NCBI RefSeq assembly: GCF_002705925.1
Contig: NZ_NKRE01000001.1
Span: forward strand, 2,201,960 to 2,265,959
Direction of reading: 5' to 3'
Length of the DNA stretch: 64,000 nucleotides
Source: Mycobacterium ostraviense
Lineage (GTDB): Bacteria; Actinomycetota; Actinomycetes; Mycobacteriales; Mycobacteriaceae
Shown: one piece after another, positions 25,495-34,556 of the stretch
Position numbering within the stretch: position 1 is the first letter of the stretch
How the letters are laid out: each line of letters starts with the position of its first letter
Notes under the pieces: model-generated
Database searches by the model: none
Seen by the model: the letters and a program-made list of their open reading frames with translations, nothing else
Told to the model about the DNA's origin: nothing
Made by a program: the position numbers and the translations under genes

Positions 25495-28200
25495 TCATGT
25501 GCGGTGCGCGCCGCGGCCCCTGCGCAGCAGCTTGTCGGCGGCCACGACGAGGGTGACAACCGTGGCGACGGCAAAGATCCGCATCCAGGCGGGCGCCCCG
25601 ATCGGTGCCGTACCGAACACCGTGTTCATCGCGGGAAGATAGGTGATCGCAAGTTGAGCGACGGCCTGTACGGTCACGCCCACGATGATCCAGCGGTTGG
25701 AGAAGACGCCGATCCGCAAGGCCGAGTGGGTCAGCGACCGGCAGCTGAACAGGTAAAAGGCCTCAACCACCACAAAGAGGTTCAGCGCCGCGGTCCGGGC
25801 TGCTTCGACGCTGGCGCCTTTGCCGATTTCCCATTCGAACAGCCACCAGGCAGTGGCGACCAGCATGGTGGCGACGAGCAGAATCCGCGCCACCAGCCCG
25901 CGGGTCAGCAGCGGCTGGTCGGGATCGCGCGGCGGACGAGCCATGATGCCGGCTTCCTTGGGCTCGAACGCGAGCATCAGGCCGAGCGCGATCGCGGTGG
26001 TCATGTTGATCCACAGAATCTGGGTCGGCAGTATCGGCAGGGTGGCGCCGGCTGCGATCGCAACCAGGATCACCAGTCCCTCCCCGATGTTGGTGGGCAG
26101 CGTCCAGGTGATGAACTTCGTCAGATTGTCGAAGACCCCGCGGCCCTCTTCGACCGCGGCCTCGATGGTGGCGAAGTCGTCGTCGGTCAACACCATGTCG
26201 GCGGCGTCCTTGGCGACCTCGGTGCCGCCGAGGCCCATCGCAACGCCGATGTTGGCCTGCCGCAAGGCCGGTGCGTCGTTGACGCCGTCGCCGGTCATGG
26301 CAACCACATGACCCCTGGCCTGCAACGCCTGCACCAGCCGCAGCTTCTGCTCCGGCGAGACCCTGGCGAACAGCTTGGCCCGGTCCACGGCGTCGGGATA
26401 CTCGTCGCTACTCAGCGCAGCCAACTCAGCACCGGTGAGCACCGCGCCTGCCGTCGGTTCTTCGTCGTCGAGCAATCCGACCTTGGCCGCGATCGCGGTG
26501 GCGGTACCGGCATGGTCACCGGTGATCATCTTGACCGCGATACCGGCGGTGTGACAGGCCGCCACGGCGGATGAGGCCGCGGCCCGGGGAGGGTCAAGCA
26601 TTGCCTGCAGCCCGGTGAACGCCAGCGTGCCCGGTAGCGCATCGTCGTCGAACTCGCCGGGGTCGCTTCCGGCGCGGACGGCGGTGGCCAGTACCCGTAG
26701 ACCCCGGGCACTGAGTTGGTCGGCGGCCCGCAACACCATCGCGCGGTCCAGCGGACTCAACGCGCCGTCGGCGCCCAGCTGCGTGCTGCTCAACTCGAGC
26801 ATCCGCTCCACCGCGCCCTTGGCCAGCACCACGTGGTCAACACCGTCACGATGCAGGGTGGCCATGTACTGGCGCTCGGAGCTGAACGGGATGGCCGCCA
26901 CCCGCGGCATGCCCGCGGCGACGCGCTCCACATTGAGACCAGCCTTGGCGGCAGCGACCAGCATCGCGCCCTCGGTCGGGTCACCGATAACGCTCCAGTG
27001 CCCATCGTCGTGGCTGAGCGCCGCGTCGTTGCAGCGCGCACCGGCGATCAGTGACCAGCGCAGTGCCGCATGGGCATCCACCGACACAGGTGCGCCGTCC
27101 GGGTCTTGCAGGACACCGTCGGGCGCATAGCCAGTGCCGGTCACCTCGACCATGCCGTCGGGAGTCCAGATCGCCTGGACGGTCATCTGGTTCTCGGTCA
27201 GCGTTCCGGTCTTGTCGCTGCAGATGACGGTGGTGCTACCCAGCGTCTCCACCGCCGGCAGCCGGCGAATCACCGCGCGGCGCTTGGCCATTCGGGCCAC
27301 ACCGATAGCCAGCGTGATGGTGACGGCGGCCGGCAGGCCTTCGGGGATGGCCCCGACCGCGAGGGCGATTGCGGCGGTGAAGGTTTCGACGGCATCCTGG
27401 CGGCGCAGCAATCCCGCGGCGAAGGTGGCCGCCGCCAGTGCGAGGATGGCGATGGTCAGGACCTTGCTGAACCAGGCGAGCTTCGCGGTCAGCGGCGTCA
27501 TCAGGGTTTCCGCGGCACCGACCAGCCGATGAATTTCACCCAGTTCCGTTTCGGCGCCGGTCGCGACGGCGATGCCGGCGCCGCGGCCGGCGGTCACCAG
27601 GGTGCCGGAGTAGACCATATTGCAGCGATCCGCGACCGGAGTGGCCTCCGGTAGTGCGACCGCGTCCTTGTGGACCGGCACCGACTCTCCGGTGAGCGCT
27701 GATTCGTTGACGTGCAGTTCGGTTACCCTTACCAGCCGCAGGTCGGCCGGCACTTTGTCGCCGCTCTCCAGCAGCACCAGGTCCCCGGGAACCAGGTCCT
27801 CCGACGCCACGGTGTGCTCGTGGCCGCCACGAACCACCTTGGCTTGGGTGCGCACCATCGACCGCAATCCCTCCAGCGCGGCCTCGGCCTTGGATTCTTG
27901 GATGAAACCCACGATGGCATTGACGACAACCACGCCGAAGATCACCGCGGAATCGACGTATTCCCGCAGTCCCGCGGTAATCAGCCCCGCCGCGAGCAGA
28001 ACGTAGATGAGCGGATGGTGAAACTGCCGCAGAATGCGCACCAACAAGCCGCCCCGCGCAGCCACCGGCAAGCTGTTGGGTCCAAAGCGTTCTAATCGCT
28101 CCGCCGCTTCGCCGCAGGACAGCCCGCGGTGCGGATCGGTCTCCAACAGCAGCACCACTTCGTGCGCTGCCAAACCGTGATGAGCCGCGGATTCCGGCAC
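25495..28200 (-). CDS. ctpF: P-type cation-transporting ATPase, CtpF-like
   Basis: 901 residues, GTG start. All P2-type motifs are present: TGES at 170-173, PEGLP at 286-290 in transmembrane helix 4, the phosphorylation site D329-KTGT, and GDGVNDAPALR in the P domain. The charge pattern and PEGLP are those of Ca/Na-type pumps (PMA1/CtpF in mycobacteria). In M. tuberculosis ctpF (Rv1997) follows a universal stress protein gene and belongs to the DosR hypoxia regulon; the same order is kept here, with the USP gene 149 bases upstream. The spacer between them contains a short tandem repeat. Confidence 0.93.
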   Translation of the reverse strand: MPESAAHHGLAAHEVVLLLETDPHRGLSCGEAAERLERFGPNSLPVAARGGLLVRILRQFHHPLIYVLLAAGLITAGLREYVDSAVIFGVVVVNAIVGFIQESKAEAALEGLRSMVRTQAKVVRGGHEHTVASEDLVPGDLVLLESGDKVPADLRLVRVTELHVNESALTGESVPVHKDAVALPEATPVADRCNMVYSGTLVTAGRGAGIAVATGAETELGEIHRLVGAAETLMTPLTAKLAWFSKVLTIAILALAAATFAAGLLRRQDAVETFTAAIALAVGAIPEGLPAAVTITLAIGVARMAKRRAVIRRLPAVETLGSTTVICSDKTGTLTENQMTVQAIWTPDGMVEVTGTGYAPDGVLQDPDGAPVSVDAHAALRWSLIAGARCNDAALSHDDGHWSVIGDPTEGAMLVAAAKAGLNVERVAAGMPRVAAIPFSSERQYMATLHRDGVDHVVLAKGAVERMLELSSTQLGADGALSPLDRAMVLRAADQLSARGLRVLATAVRAGSDPGEFDDDALPGTLAFTGLQAMLDPPRAAASSAVAACHTAGIAVKMITGDHAGTATAIAAKVGLLDDEEPTAGAVLTGAELAALSSDEYPDAVDRAKLFARVSPEQKLRLVQALQARGHVVAMTGDGVNDAPALRQANIGVAMGLGGTEVAKDAADMVLTDDDFATIEAAVEEGRGVFDNLTKFITWTLPTNIGEGLVILVAIAAGATLPILPTQILWINMTTAIALGLMLAFEPKEAGIMARPPRDPDQPLLTRGLVARILLVATMLVATAWWLFEWEIGKGASVEAARTAALNLFVVVEAFYLFSCRSLTHSALRIGVFSNRWIIVGVTVQAVAQLAITYLPAMNTVFGTAPIGAPAWMRIFAVATVVTLVVAADKLLRRGRGAHRT

Positions 28201-28207
28201 TCACCTC

Positions 28208-28278
28208 ACCCCTTGCTACCCCTTGCGACCCTTGCGCGACCCTTGCGCGACCCTTGCGACCCTTGCGCCCCTTGCGCA
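28208..28278. repeat. Minisatellite of seven CCCTTGC units
   Basis: Seven CCCTTGC copies recur every 10-12 bases, most as CCCTTGCGA or CCCTTGCGCGA. On the minus strand this reads as repeated GCAAGGG, i.e. AAGGG tracts in the leader just upstream of the ctpF GTG. There is no spacer/repeat structure like CRISPR. The array is non-coding and lies between the USP and ctpF genes. Confidence 0.85.
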
Positions 28279-28349
28279 CTGACCAACCACGTGTTCGTTT
28301 CACATTGCCGACGCTGGCCGCCGAACCGCCGACGGGCCGGGCCGGCCGA

Positions 28350-29228
28350 TCATGATACGGAGGCGACCTCCCACCCGCCCGGGACGACCATCACCGGTCG
28401 ATGGGAGTGGTGCACGGTTCCCACGGCTACGCTGCCCAGCACCACGTCCCGCGCACCGGAACATCCCCGGGAGCCGACCACCACCAGAGCCGCACCGTGG
28501 TCGTCGGCGGCCGCCACCAGTGCTTCCGAGACGGCACGAGCGCGGAACCCGTGACCGCGGTTGACAGTCAACCGGAGAACGTCTGCGGCTGCCGCTCCCG
28601 AGGAATCGACCGGCGGTGCGGGCGCTGGGCCATCGCCGACTGATATCAGCAACACATCTCGCTGCGGGCACAGCCGCTTGGCCGCGGCCAACGCCGTAGC
28701 GGCACCGCTCGAGCCGTCCCAGCCGACGAGGATCGGCCCGTCGGCGAGCGCTTCGTACTCGGCCGACAGCATCGGATGCGGCACCACGACCACCGGCTTG
28801 GGGCAGTAATTCAGCACCATGTCGGATACGCTGCCCAGCACCGCTTGGGTCCCTCCGAGCCCGCGAGCCCCGACAACCACCAGGTCCGCCTGCACATCCT
28901 CGACCGCTTGCGCGATTCGCAGCCCCTCCGGACCCCAGGTCCGCTTCAGCAGCGGCTCGGCATGCCACCCGGCGGCGCGAGCCAGCGTCACGCCCATCCC
29001 GACTATTCGCTGGGCCTCGCACTCACCCTCGCGCTCGACCATTTCAGCCAGCTCGTTCGCGTCACGAGCCATGGGGCGCAGCCGCCGGCGCACCTTGTCA
29101 CTGGCGAACGGCGGAACCCACAGATAGGTGATCCACCCGTGCGCCCCGGGAAACAACAATGCACCAGCAGCTATCGCGGCACTTGCCCCCGGCGAACCGT
29201 CGTATCCCACAATCGCATCCACCGGCAC
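28350..29228 (-). CDS. Tandem-domain universal stress protein (Rv1996/Rv2005c-like)
   Basis: 292 residues from a GTG with GAGGAGGTG upstream. Two USP domains in tandem each carry the ATP-binding G-x2-G-x9-G(S/T) motif: VGARGLGGTQAVLGSVS near residue 120 and VGSRGCSGARDVVLGSVA near residue 260. Each domain begins with a hydrophobic strand ending in Asp (IVGYDGS, LVGWDGS). Tandem USPs of this kind in M. tuberculosis are DosR-regulated dormancy proteins that bind ATP. A DosR-like site about 50 bases upstream and the downstream ctpF gene support the same control here. Confidence 0.93.
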   Translation of the reverse strand: MPVDAIVGYDGSPGASAAIAAGALLFPGAHGWITYLWVPPFASDKVRRRLRPMARDANELAEMVEREGECEAQRIVGMGVTLARAAGWHAEPLLKRTWGPEGLRIAQAVEDVQADLVVVGARGLGGTQAVLGSVSDMVLNYCPKPVVVVPHPMLSAEYEALADGPILVGWDGSSGAATALAAAKRLCPQRDVLLISVGDGPAPAPPVDSSGAAAADVLRLTVNRGHGFRARAVSEALVAAADDHGAALVVVGSRGCSGARDVVLGSVAVGTVHHSHRPVMVVPGGWEVASVS

Positions 29229-29275
29229 CGGTGCACCTCCTCGCCACGACGTTAGGCAGACGTCGGCCCCGGTGT

Positions 29276-29295
29276 CAGGAGGCGTTGGTCCCTAA
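29276..29295 (-). promoter_or_regulatory. Possible DosR binding site upstream of the USP gene
   Basis: On the minus strand, TTAGGGACCAACGCCTC shares the TTnGGGAC left half and the A/A centre with the DosR consensus TTSGGGACTWWAGTCCCSAA; about 13 of 20 positions agree and the right half is weak. It lies 48-67 bases before the GTG, a usual distance. The USP-ctpF gene pair is DosR-controlled in M. tuberculosis. Confidence 0.42.
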
Positions 29296-29381
29296 TCGTG
29301 TGGTCGCCGGTCACACGTCGGTCACGCAGCGGCCGTCGGCGCACCTCGTCCTGGCCGGCGGTGACACGAAAACCGTTGGAC

Positions 29382-29750
29382 TCATGAGGGTTTGGCGACA
29401 ATGTGCACCCGGTGGTCCTGCAGCAGCGGCTGCAGCACGTTCAGCTGGGTGGCGTCGGCCACCTGGAAGTCGACTGTGACGCCGGCGCGTTCCGCATTGC
29501 GCCTGGCTCGCTCGATGGCCGAGGGCGATCCGTCAATCCCGGTCACCGAAAACCCTTGTGAAGCATAGTGAATCGCGTGGAATCCGGGACCCGTGCCCGG
29601 GTCGAGCACCTCGCCGCGGATGCCGCCAAAGGCGACCAGTTGCTCGACGACCGGCTGCGGGCCGCCGATGTCCCACGGGAGCAATCCGTCGGTCAGTTCC
29701 GCGTCGCCGTACAACGGCTCGAAACCGGCAACGTTGGCCTCGGTTGTCAT
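29382..29750 (-). CDS. Class I SAM-dependent methyltransferase, C-terminally truncated
   Basis: 122 residues. The start (MTTEANVAGFEPLYGD...PWDIGGPQPVV) and motif I (VLDPGTGPGFHAIHYA) with the acidic end of strand 2 (VTGIDGSP) are those of a class I methyltransferase, and motif II follows (VDFQVADATQLN). After that only about 19 residues remain (ending HIVAKPS), whereas this family normally runs 200 or more. The last four strands of the fold are missing, so it is probably a remnant, perhaps from an internal deletion. Two similar short genes exist near this place in M. tuberculosis (Rv0520/Rv0521). Confidence 0.6.
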   Translation of the reverse strand: MTTEANVAGFEPLYGDAELTDGLLPWDIGGPQPVVEQLVAFGGIRGEVLDPGTGPGFHAIHYASQGFSVTGIDGSPSAIERARRNAERAGVTVDFQVADATQLNVLQPLLQDHRVHIVAKPS

Positions 29751-29798
29751 GGGATTCTCGCTTCCTTGTCGACGGGGGAACGCACGTCCACTTTGTAT

Positions 29799-29854
29799 AC
29801 GGTTGCGTTCACTAAAATCCCTCCATAGCCAACCTGTGTAATGAACGCAATCGT
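29799..29854. promoter_or_regulatory. Inverted repeat upstream of the methyltransferase gene (operator candidate)
   Basis: Arms ACGGTTGCGTTCACTA (29799-29814) and, on the other strand, ACGATTGCGTTCATTA (29839-29854) match at 14 of 16 positions with a 24-base spacer. TTGCGTTCA is typical of half-sites bound by TetR-family repressors. The gene starts at 29750 on the minus strand, 49 bases from the nearer arm. The regulator is not in this window. Confidence 0.5.
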
Positions 29855-29962
29855 CTACAACAAGGTGACCTGGGGATGCCGCTGCCGATCGCGGGTCAGC
29901 GCGCTGACCGTGTGCCGGTTGGCCCGCCAAATATCGTGGCGGGCAAGGCAATCGGAGACCGG

Positions 29963-31105
29963 CTAATGCGCCGAGACAACCGCCAACGGCACCGGGGCCG
30001 GTGGCGACTGACCGTCGGGGCGCGTCCACAGCCCCCTGCGCTCGAGCAGCGGCAGCACGCCTTCACCGAACCAGTAGGCCTCTTCGAGGTGCGGATATCC
30101 CGACAGCACGAAGTGGGTGATGCCCAACTGCGCATACTCGGCCAGCCGGTCGGCGACCTCGTCATGGGACCCGACCAGCGCGGTGCCCGCCCCGCCGCGC
30201 ACCAGGCCGACCCCGGCCCACAGGTTGGGCGCGATCACCAGTCGGTCGTTGTTGCCGCCGCGCAGCTCGACCATGCGGCGCTGTCCCTCCGACTCGCTGC
30301 GCGCCAGGTTGGCCTGCATCCGGGCGACGTCCGCCGGGTCGATACCTTCGAGCAGCCGATCGGCCTCCGCCCACGCCTGCGCGGAGGTGTCCCGGCTGAT
30401 CACGTGAATCCGTAAGCCGTACTGCAGGGTTCGGCCGTGCTCGGCCGCCAGCCCGCCAATCCAGTCCAGCTTCTGCCCGACCGCCGCCAACGGCTCGCCC
30501 CAGGTGAGGTACACGTCGGAATACTTCGCCGCGACCGGCCCGGCGGGGCCCGACGATCCGCCGAAGAACACCCCGGGAACCGGGTCGGGCCGGTTGTTCA
30601 GCGCCGCGCCTTCGACACGGATGTGGTCGCCGGTGAAGGTCACCGGCTCACTTGAACTCCACAGTTGCCGCACCACCTGCAGGAACTCGCCGGTGCGGGC
30701 ATACCGCGACTGTTTGTCCAAGAAGTCCCCGTAGGCGCGCTGCTCGTGCGGTTCACCGCCGGTGACGACGTTGAGCAGCAGCCGGCCACCGGACTGGCGT
30801 TGGAAGGTGCTGGCCATCTGGGCGGCCAGGGTGGGACTGGTCAGGCCGGGACGCAGGGCGACCAGAAACTTCAGCGTCTCGGTGCGCTCGACCAGCATCG
30901 CCGTCGTCAGCCAGGCGTCCTCGCACCACAACCCGGTGGGGGTAAGCACCGCCTCGAAACCGTTGGTTTCGGCGGCCGCACAGATCTGGTGCAGGTATTT
31001 CAGCGTCGCGGGCCGGTCGCCACGCATCGCGGTACCGTGCCCACCCGCAACCAGATTGCGTGAATCGCCGTACGTCGGCAGAAACCAATGAAAAGCCAGG
31101 CTCAT
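29963..31105 (-). CDS. LLM-class FMNH2-dependent alkanesulfonate monooxygenase (SsuD-like)
   Basis: 380 residues from ATG 31105. The TIM barrel begins FHWFLPTYGDSRNLV and shows the SsuD-type segments GFEAVLTPTGLWCEDAW, FLVALRPGLTSPTLAAQMAST and GGRLLLNVVTGGEPHE, with the C-terminal HFVLSGYPHLEEAY. These enzymes use reduced FMN and oxygen to cleave alkanesulfonates into aldehyde and sulfite, giving sulfur. No SsuABC transporter or SsuE reductase is adjacent. It lies near the gabP-to-radical SAM run, which has other hints of sulfur chemistry. Confidence 0.88.
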   Translation of the reverse strand: MSLAFHWFLPTYGDSRNLVAGGHGTAMRGDRPATLKYLHQICAAAETNGFEAVLTPTGLWCEDAWLTTAMLVERTETLKFLVALRPGLTSPTLAAQMASTFQRQSGGRLLLNVVTGGEPHEQRAYGDFLDKQSRYARTGEFLQVVRQLWSSSEPVTFTGDHIRVEGAALNNRPDPVPGVFFGGSSGPAGPVAAKYSDVYLTWGEPLAAVGQKLDWIGGLAAEHGRTLQYGLRIHVISRDTSAQAWAEADRLLEGIDPADVARMQANLARSESEGQRRMVELRGGNNDRLVIAPNLWAGVGLVRGGAGTALVGSHDEVADRLAEYAQLGITHFVLSGYPHLEEAYWFGEGVLPLLERRGLWTRPDGQSPPAPVPLAVVSAH

Positions 31106-31424
31106 CCGGGTCCTCTTTCTGCTACCAAGGTCAACGGCCGATCGTGCCCAACGACGCCGGGCCGCGCGGGTCGCTGACATTGAGCCGCCTTGAGCTGCCC
31201 TGGTCATCTCCGCTGCCCGACCGGGTGCTTTCCATGATTGAGGCCACACCACCGCCGCCCAAGGGCGAAAACCTCCCCAATCCGGGCGACGGGTGGTGCA
31301 AGAGTGTGCATTTGCCGCGTGACGACCCCGGGAATCCACGCAGGCCCGGTCCAGCGTCACGATTGGGCGACCGACCCGGCGTGGCTCGCCGGGAAAAACC
31401 CTGTGGGGGCGGCATTATGGCCCC
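31106..31424. other. Divergent intergenic region, no gene seen
   Basis: A 319-base spacer lies between the SsuD-like start (minus) and the esterase start (plus). Short frames in it do not look like proteins and lack ribosome binding sites. It must hold both promoters, but I see no clear hexamers or operator. Confidence 0.5.
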
Positions 31425-32285
31425 GTGGCTGACCTGACCCGTCGCGCGGTGCTGCGGATGGGCGCTGGAGCCAGCGCAGGAGCCGCTGGCGTGTGGGCTC
31501 TGAGCGCCCTGCTGGATCCGCTCAAACCCCAGGCGGCGCCACCGCAGGCGCCCGCCCCGTTCGAGCCGCCGGCCGCCGGCAGCAGCTTGCCGACCAAGCT
31601 GTCCGGCTCATTCATCTCGGCAGCCCGCGGCGGTATCCAGACGAACTGGGTGATCGCCCTGCCGCCGGGCCAGACCAGGTTGTTGCGGCCGGTCATCGCC
31701 CTGCACGGCAAGGACGGCAACGCCGCCATGATGCTCGACCTCGGTGTCGAAGAGGGGTTGGCCCAACTGGTCAAGGCGGGCAAGCCGCCGTTCGCGGTGG
31801 TCGGTGTCGACGGCGGCAACACCTACTGGCACCGCAGGGCATCCGGCACCGACTCCGGCGCGATGGTGCTCGACGAGCTGCTGCCGCTACTGGCCTCGAT
31901 GGGGATGGACACCACCCGGGTGGGGTTCCTGGGCTGGTCCATGGGTGGATACGGCGCGCTGCTGCTGGGTGCTCGGCTGGGCCCGGCGCGGACGGCCGGA
32001 ATCTGCGCGATCAGCCCGGCCTTGTACACCTCGTTCACCGGCAGCGCACCGGGCGCGTTCGACAGCTACGACGACTGGGTGGCCCACAGTGTCATGGGTC
32101 TGCCGGCGCTGAACCAGATTCCGTTGCGGGTGGACTGCGGCATCGGGGATCGGTTCTACTTCGCCACGCGTCAGTTCGTCAGCCAACTGAAGACGGCCCC
32201 GGCGGGCAGCTTCTCCGCCGGCGGGCACGACGCGGAGTATTGGCGCGGACAACTGCCCGGCGAGCTGGCCTGGATGGCGTCCTGA
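31425..32285 (+). CDS. Exported alpha/beta-hydrolase esterase with Tat-like signal (Rv0519c-like)
   Basis: 286 residues from a GTG. The N-terminus TRRAVLRMGAGASAGAAG has a twin-arginine signal pattern followed by a hydrophobic stretch and a Pro-rich linker. The catalytic serine is S162 in GWSMGGYGALLLGARLG; the acid and histidine are probably in DCGIGDRFYF and GGHDAEYW. This is the esterase-D/Ag85-like subgroup, matching Rv0519c. Its likely role is hydrolysis or transfer of acyl groups at the cell envelope. The next gene, another acyl-transfer protein, starts 11 bases after its stop. Confidence 0.85.
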   Translation: MADLTRRAVLRMGAGASAGAAGVWALSALLDPLKPQAAPPQAPAPFEPPAAGSSLPTKLSGSFISAARGGIQTNWVIALPPGQTRLLRPVIALHGKDGNAAMMLDLGVEEGLAQLVKAGKPPFAVVGVDGGNTYWHRRASGTDSGAMVLDELLPLLASMGMDTTRVGFLGWSMGGYGALLLGARLGPARTAGICAISPALYTSFTGSAPGAFDSYDDWVAHSVMGLPALNQIPLRVDCGIGDRFYFATRQFVSQLKTAPAGSFSAGGHDAEYWRGQLPGELAWMAS

Positions 32286-32295
32286 AGCAAGCCAG

Positions 32296-34464
32296 ATGAC
32301 AGCTTCCCAGAAAGACTCAGCCGGCCCGCTCCGTTCAGCAGGGCGGCCCGATCGGGGGATCGGTTTCCGCCCGGACATCGAGGGCTTGCGCGCGGTCGCC
32401 GTGGTCGCCGTCGTGCTCTACCACGCCGGCATCCCGGCCGTTGTCGGCGGCTACATCGGTGTGGACGTCTTCTTCGTCATCTCCGGCTTCCTCATCACCG
32501 GCTTGCTGTGGCGCGAGGTGACCACCACCCGTACCGTCCGGCTGGGCCGCTTCTACGCCGCGCGGGCGCGTCGGCTGCTCCCCGCCGCGGCTACCGTCGG
32601 CGTGGCCACTGCGGTCGGCGCCGCCGCTCTGCTGCCGCCCCTGCAAGCGCGACGGGTCTTCGTCGACGGCATTGCCAGCGCGTTGTATGTCGGCAACTAC
32701 CGGTTCGCCGGGCAAGGCACCGATTACCTGTCCGCCGACCAGCCGCCGTCGCCCTTCCAGCACTACTGGTCACTGGGCGTCGAGGAACAGTTCTACCTGG
32801 TGTGGCCGGCGCTGATCATCGGCACCGGGTGGCTGGTCCGACGTGTCGGTCGCGGCACCGGGTCGCGGGCCATGCCGTATGCCGGCGCCCTGGGTTTGGT
32901 GGCGGCGGCGTCGCTGGCAGCGGCGGCGATCTGGACTCGCACGTCGCCGTCGTGGGCGTTCTTCTCGCTGCCCACCCGCGCCTGGGAGCTGGCCGTCGGC
33001 GGGTTGGTGGCCCTCTCGATCGGTCATTGGCGGCGGCTGCCGCTGGCGCCCGCGGCCGTCGTCGGCTGGGGCGGTCTGGCTCTGATCCTGCTGACCTGCA
33101 CCCAGCTGGGCCCGGGCACTCCCTATCCCGGCACCGCGGCGCTGCTGCCGGTGCTGGGCACCGCGCTGGTGATCGGCAGCGGTTGTGTCACCGGCGCGAT
33201 GGGAGTCGGTCGGGTGCTGTGCCGCCCGGCCATGCGGGCGATCGGTCGGGTGTCGTACTCGTGGTACCTCTGGCACTGGCCGGTGCTGCTCCTGATGCCG
33301 CCGCTGCTCGGCGATTCCGCAGGACTGCCGGCCAGGCTGGCGGCCACCATCGTCTCGGTCGGGCTCGCGGTGATCACGCTGCATCTGGTGGAAAATCCCG
33401 GCCGGTTCGCCGCGGCGTTCCGCCGATCCGCCAAGGCGAGCCTGGCACTGGCCGGTGCGGCCAGTGGCGTCGCGGCGTGCGCATCCGCGGTACTGCTGAC
33501 CGCGATACCGGTGCCGGCCGGCCACGGAGCGGCCGCCTCCGAGGCCAAGATTGCCGCGCTACCGTCGGCGGCCGCGAGCGCCAGCGCCCCGAGCCCGCAG
33601 GAGGCGGCAGTCCGGAGTCTCTTCGCCCAGGTGCGCGACGCCGTCGCAGCCGCCGCGGACCTGCGGGCGGTGCCGACGAATCTGAACCCGCCGCTGGCTG
33701 TGGCGCCCGGCGACAAGGCCCCCGTCTTCGTCAACGGCTGTTTGCGGTCCTGGCGTGACGTCGGTCAGCGCGAGTGCGCTTCGGCCGACACCGCGTCGGC
33801 GACGACCATCGCGCTGGTCGGCGACTCGCATGCCGCCATGTGGGACCCGGCTCTGCAGCAGGCCGCCGAGCAGCGGCACTGGCGGCTGGAGACGTTGGCC
33901 AAAGTGACCTGCCCGCTGCTGGACCTGCCGATCGTCAGCCCGTACCTGGGCCGCAGGTACACCGAGTGCGAGCAGTGGCGCGCCGAGATACTCGACCGGC
34001 TGCGGGCCGAGCGGCCGCGCCTGGTGGTGCTGGGCATGAGCCGCCGCTACCACGCGGACTTCAGCTTCGCGTCCTACGACCCGGCGTGGATCGATGCGCT
34101 GTTCCGGACGGTGGCCCAGCTGCGCAGCAACGGTTCGGCGGTGCTGGTGCTGGGCCCGGTCGCCGATCCGCAGTCTTCGGTGCCGACGTGCCTTTCCGCG
34201 CATCTGGACGACGCCCGCGGCTGCGCGCCCCGTCGGTCGGTGGCGGCCAACGGTGACGGCATCGCCGCCGAGCAGGCGGCCACCGCAGCCGCCGGCGGCC
34301 ACTATGCGGATCTGACCGACCTTTTCTGCGGCACCGACCGGTGCCCGGTGATCGTGGGCAACACCCTGGTGTTCCGCGACGACAACCACGTGACGACCGA
34401 GTACTCGCAGCTGCTGACATCGGTTATCGGTGCGCTGGCCGATCGCGCCCTGGCCGCAGGGTGA
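32296..34464 (+). CDS. OafA-type acyltransferase-3 fused to SGNH hydrolase-like domain
   Basis: 722 residues in two parts. Residues 25-385 are the acyltransferase-3 membrane domain with about ten spans and motifs RPDIEGLRAVAV, LYHAG and GVDVFFVISGFLITGLL. Residues 460-722 are an extracytoplasmic SGNH domain: GDSHAAMWDP near residue 508 (nucleophile Ser) and DDNHVTTEYSQL near 694 (Asp/His dyad). Such proteins O-acetylate or O-acylate cell-wall or surface glycans, moving the acyl group across the membrane. Mycobacterial examples include Rv0111 and Rv1565c. It follows the esterase gene by 11 bases. Confidence 0.92.
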   Translation: MTASQKDSAGPLRSAGRPDRGIGFRPDIEGLRAVAVVAVVLYHAGIPAVVGGYIGVDVFFVISGFLITGLLWREVTTTRTVRLGRFYAARARRLLPAAATVGVATAVGAAALLPPLQARRVFVDGIASALYVGNYRFAGQGTDYLSADQPPSPFQHYWSLGVEEQFYLVWPALIIGTGWLVRRVGRGTGSRAMPYAGALGLVAAASLAAAAIWTRTSPSWAFFSLPTRAWELAVGGLVALSIGHWRRLPLAPAAVVGWGGLALILLTCTQLGPGTPYPGTAALLPVLGTALVIGSGCVTGAMGVGRVLCRPAMRAIGRVSYSWYLWHWPVLLLMPPLLGDSAGLPARLAATIVSVGLAVITLHLVENPGRFAAAFRRSAKASLALAGAASGVAACASAVLLTAIPVPAGHGAAASEAKIAALPSAAASASAPSPQEAAVRSLFAQVRDAVAAAADLRAVPTNLNPPLAVAPGDKAPVFVNGCLRSWRDVGQRECASADTASATTIALVGDSHAAMWDPALQQAAEQRHWRLETLAKVTCPLLDLPIVSPYLGRRYTECEQWRAEILDRLRAERPRLVVLGMSRRYHADFSFASYDPAWIDALFRTVAQLRSNGSAVLVLGPVADPQSSVPTCLSAHLDDARGCAPRRSVAANGDGIAAEQAATAAAGGHYADLTDLFCGTDRCPVIVGNTLVFRDDNHVTTEYSQLLTSVIGALADRALAAG

Positions 34465-34556
34465 AGTTGGTTTACGACACGGATGAATATCTTTGCGAAT
34501 GAACCACATAACCGCGCAGAACGTGTTATCACTGAAAGAGTCTTGGAGGTTTCGAG

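Noticed and set aside
28208..28278. Repeat array considered as CRISPR
   Set aside because: Unit is 7 bases at 10-12-base intervals, with no unique spacers of 30 or more bases and no cas genes.
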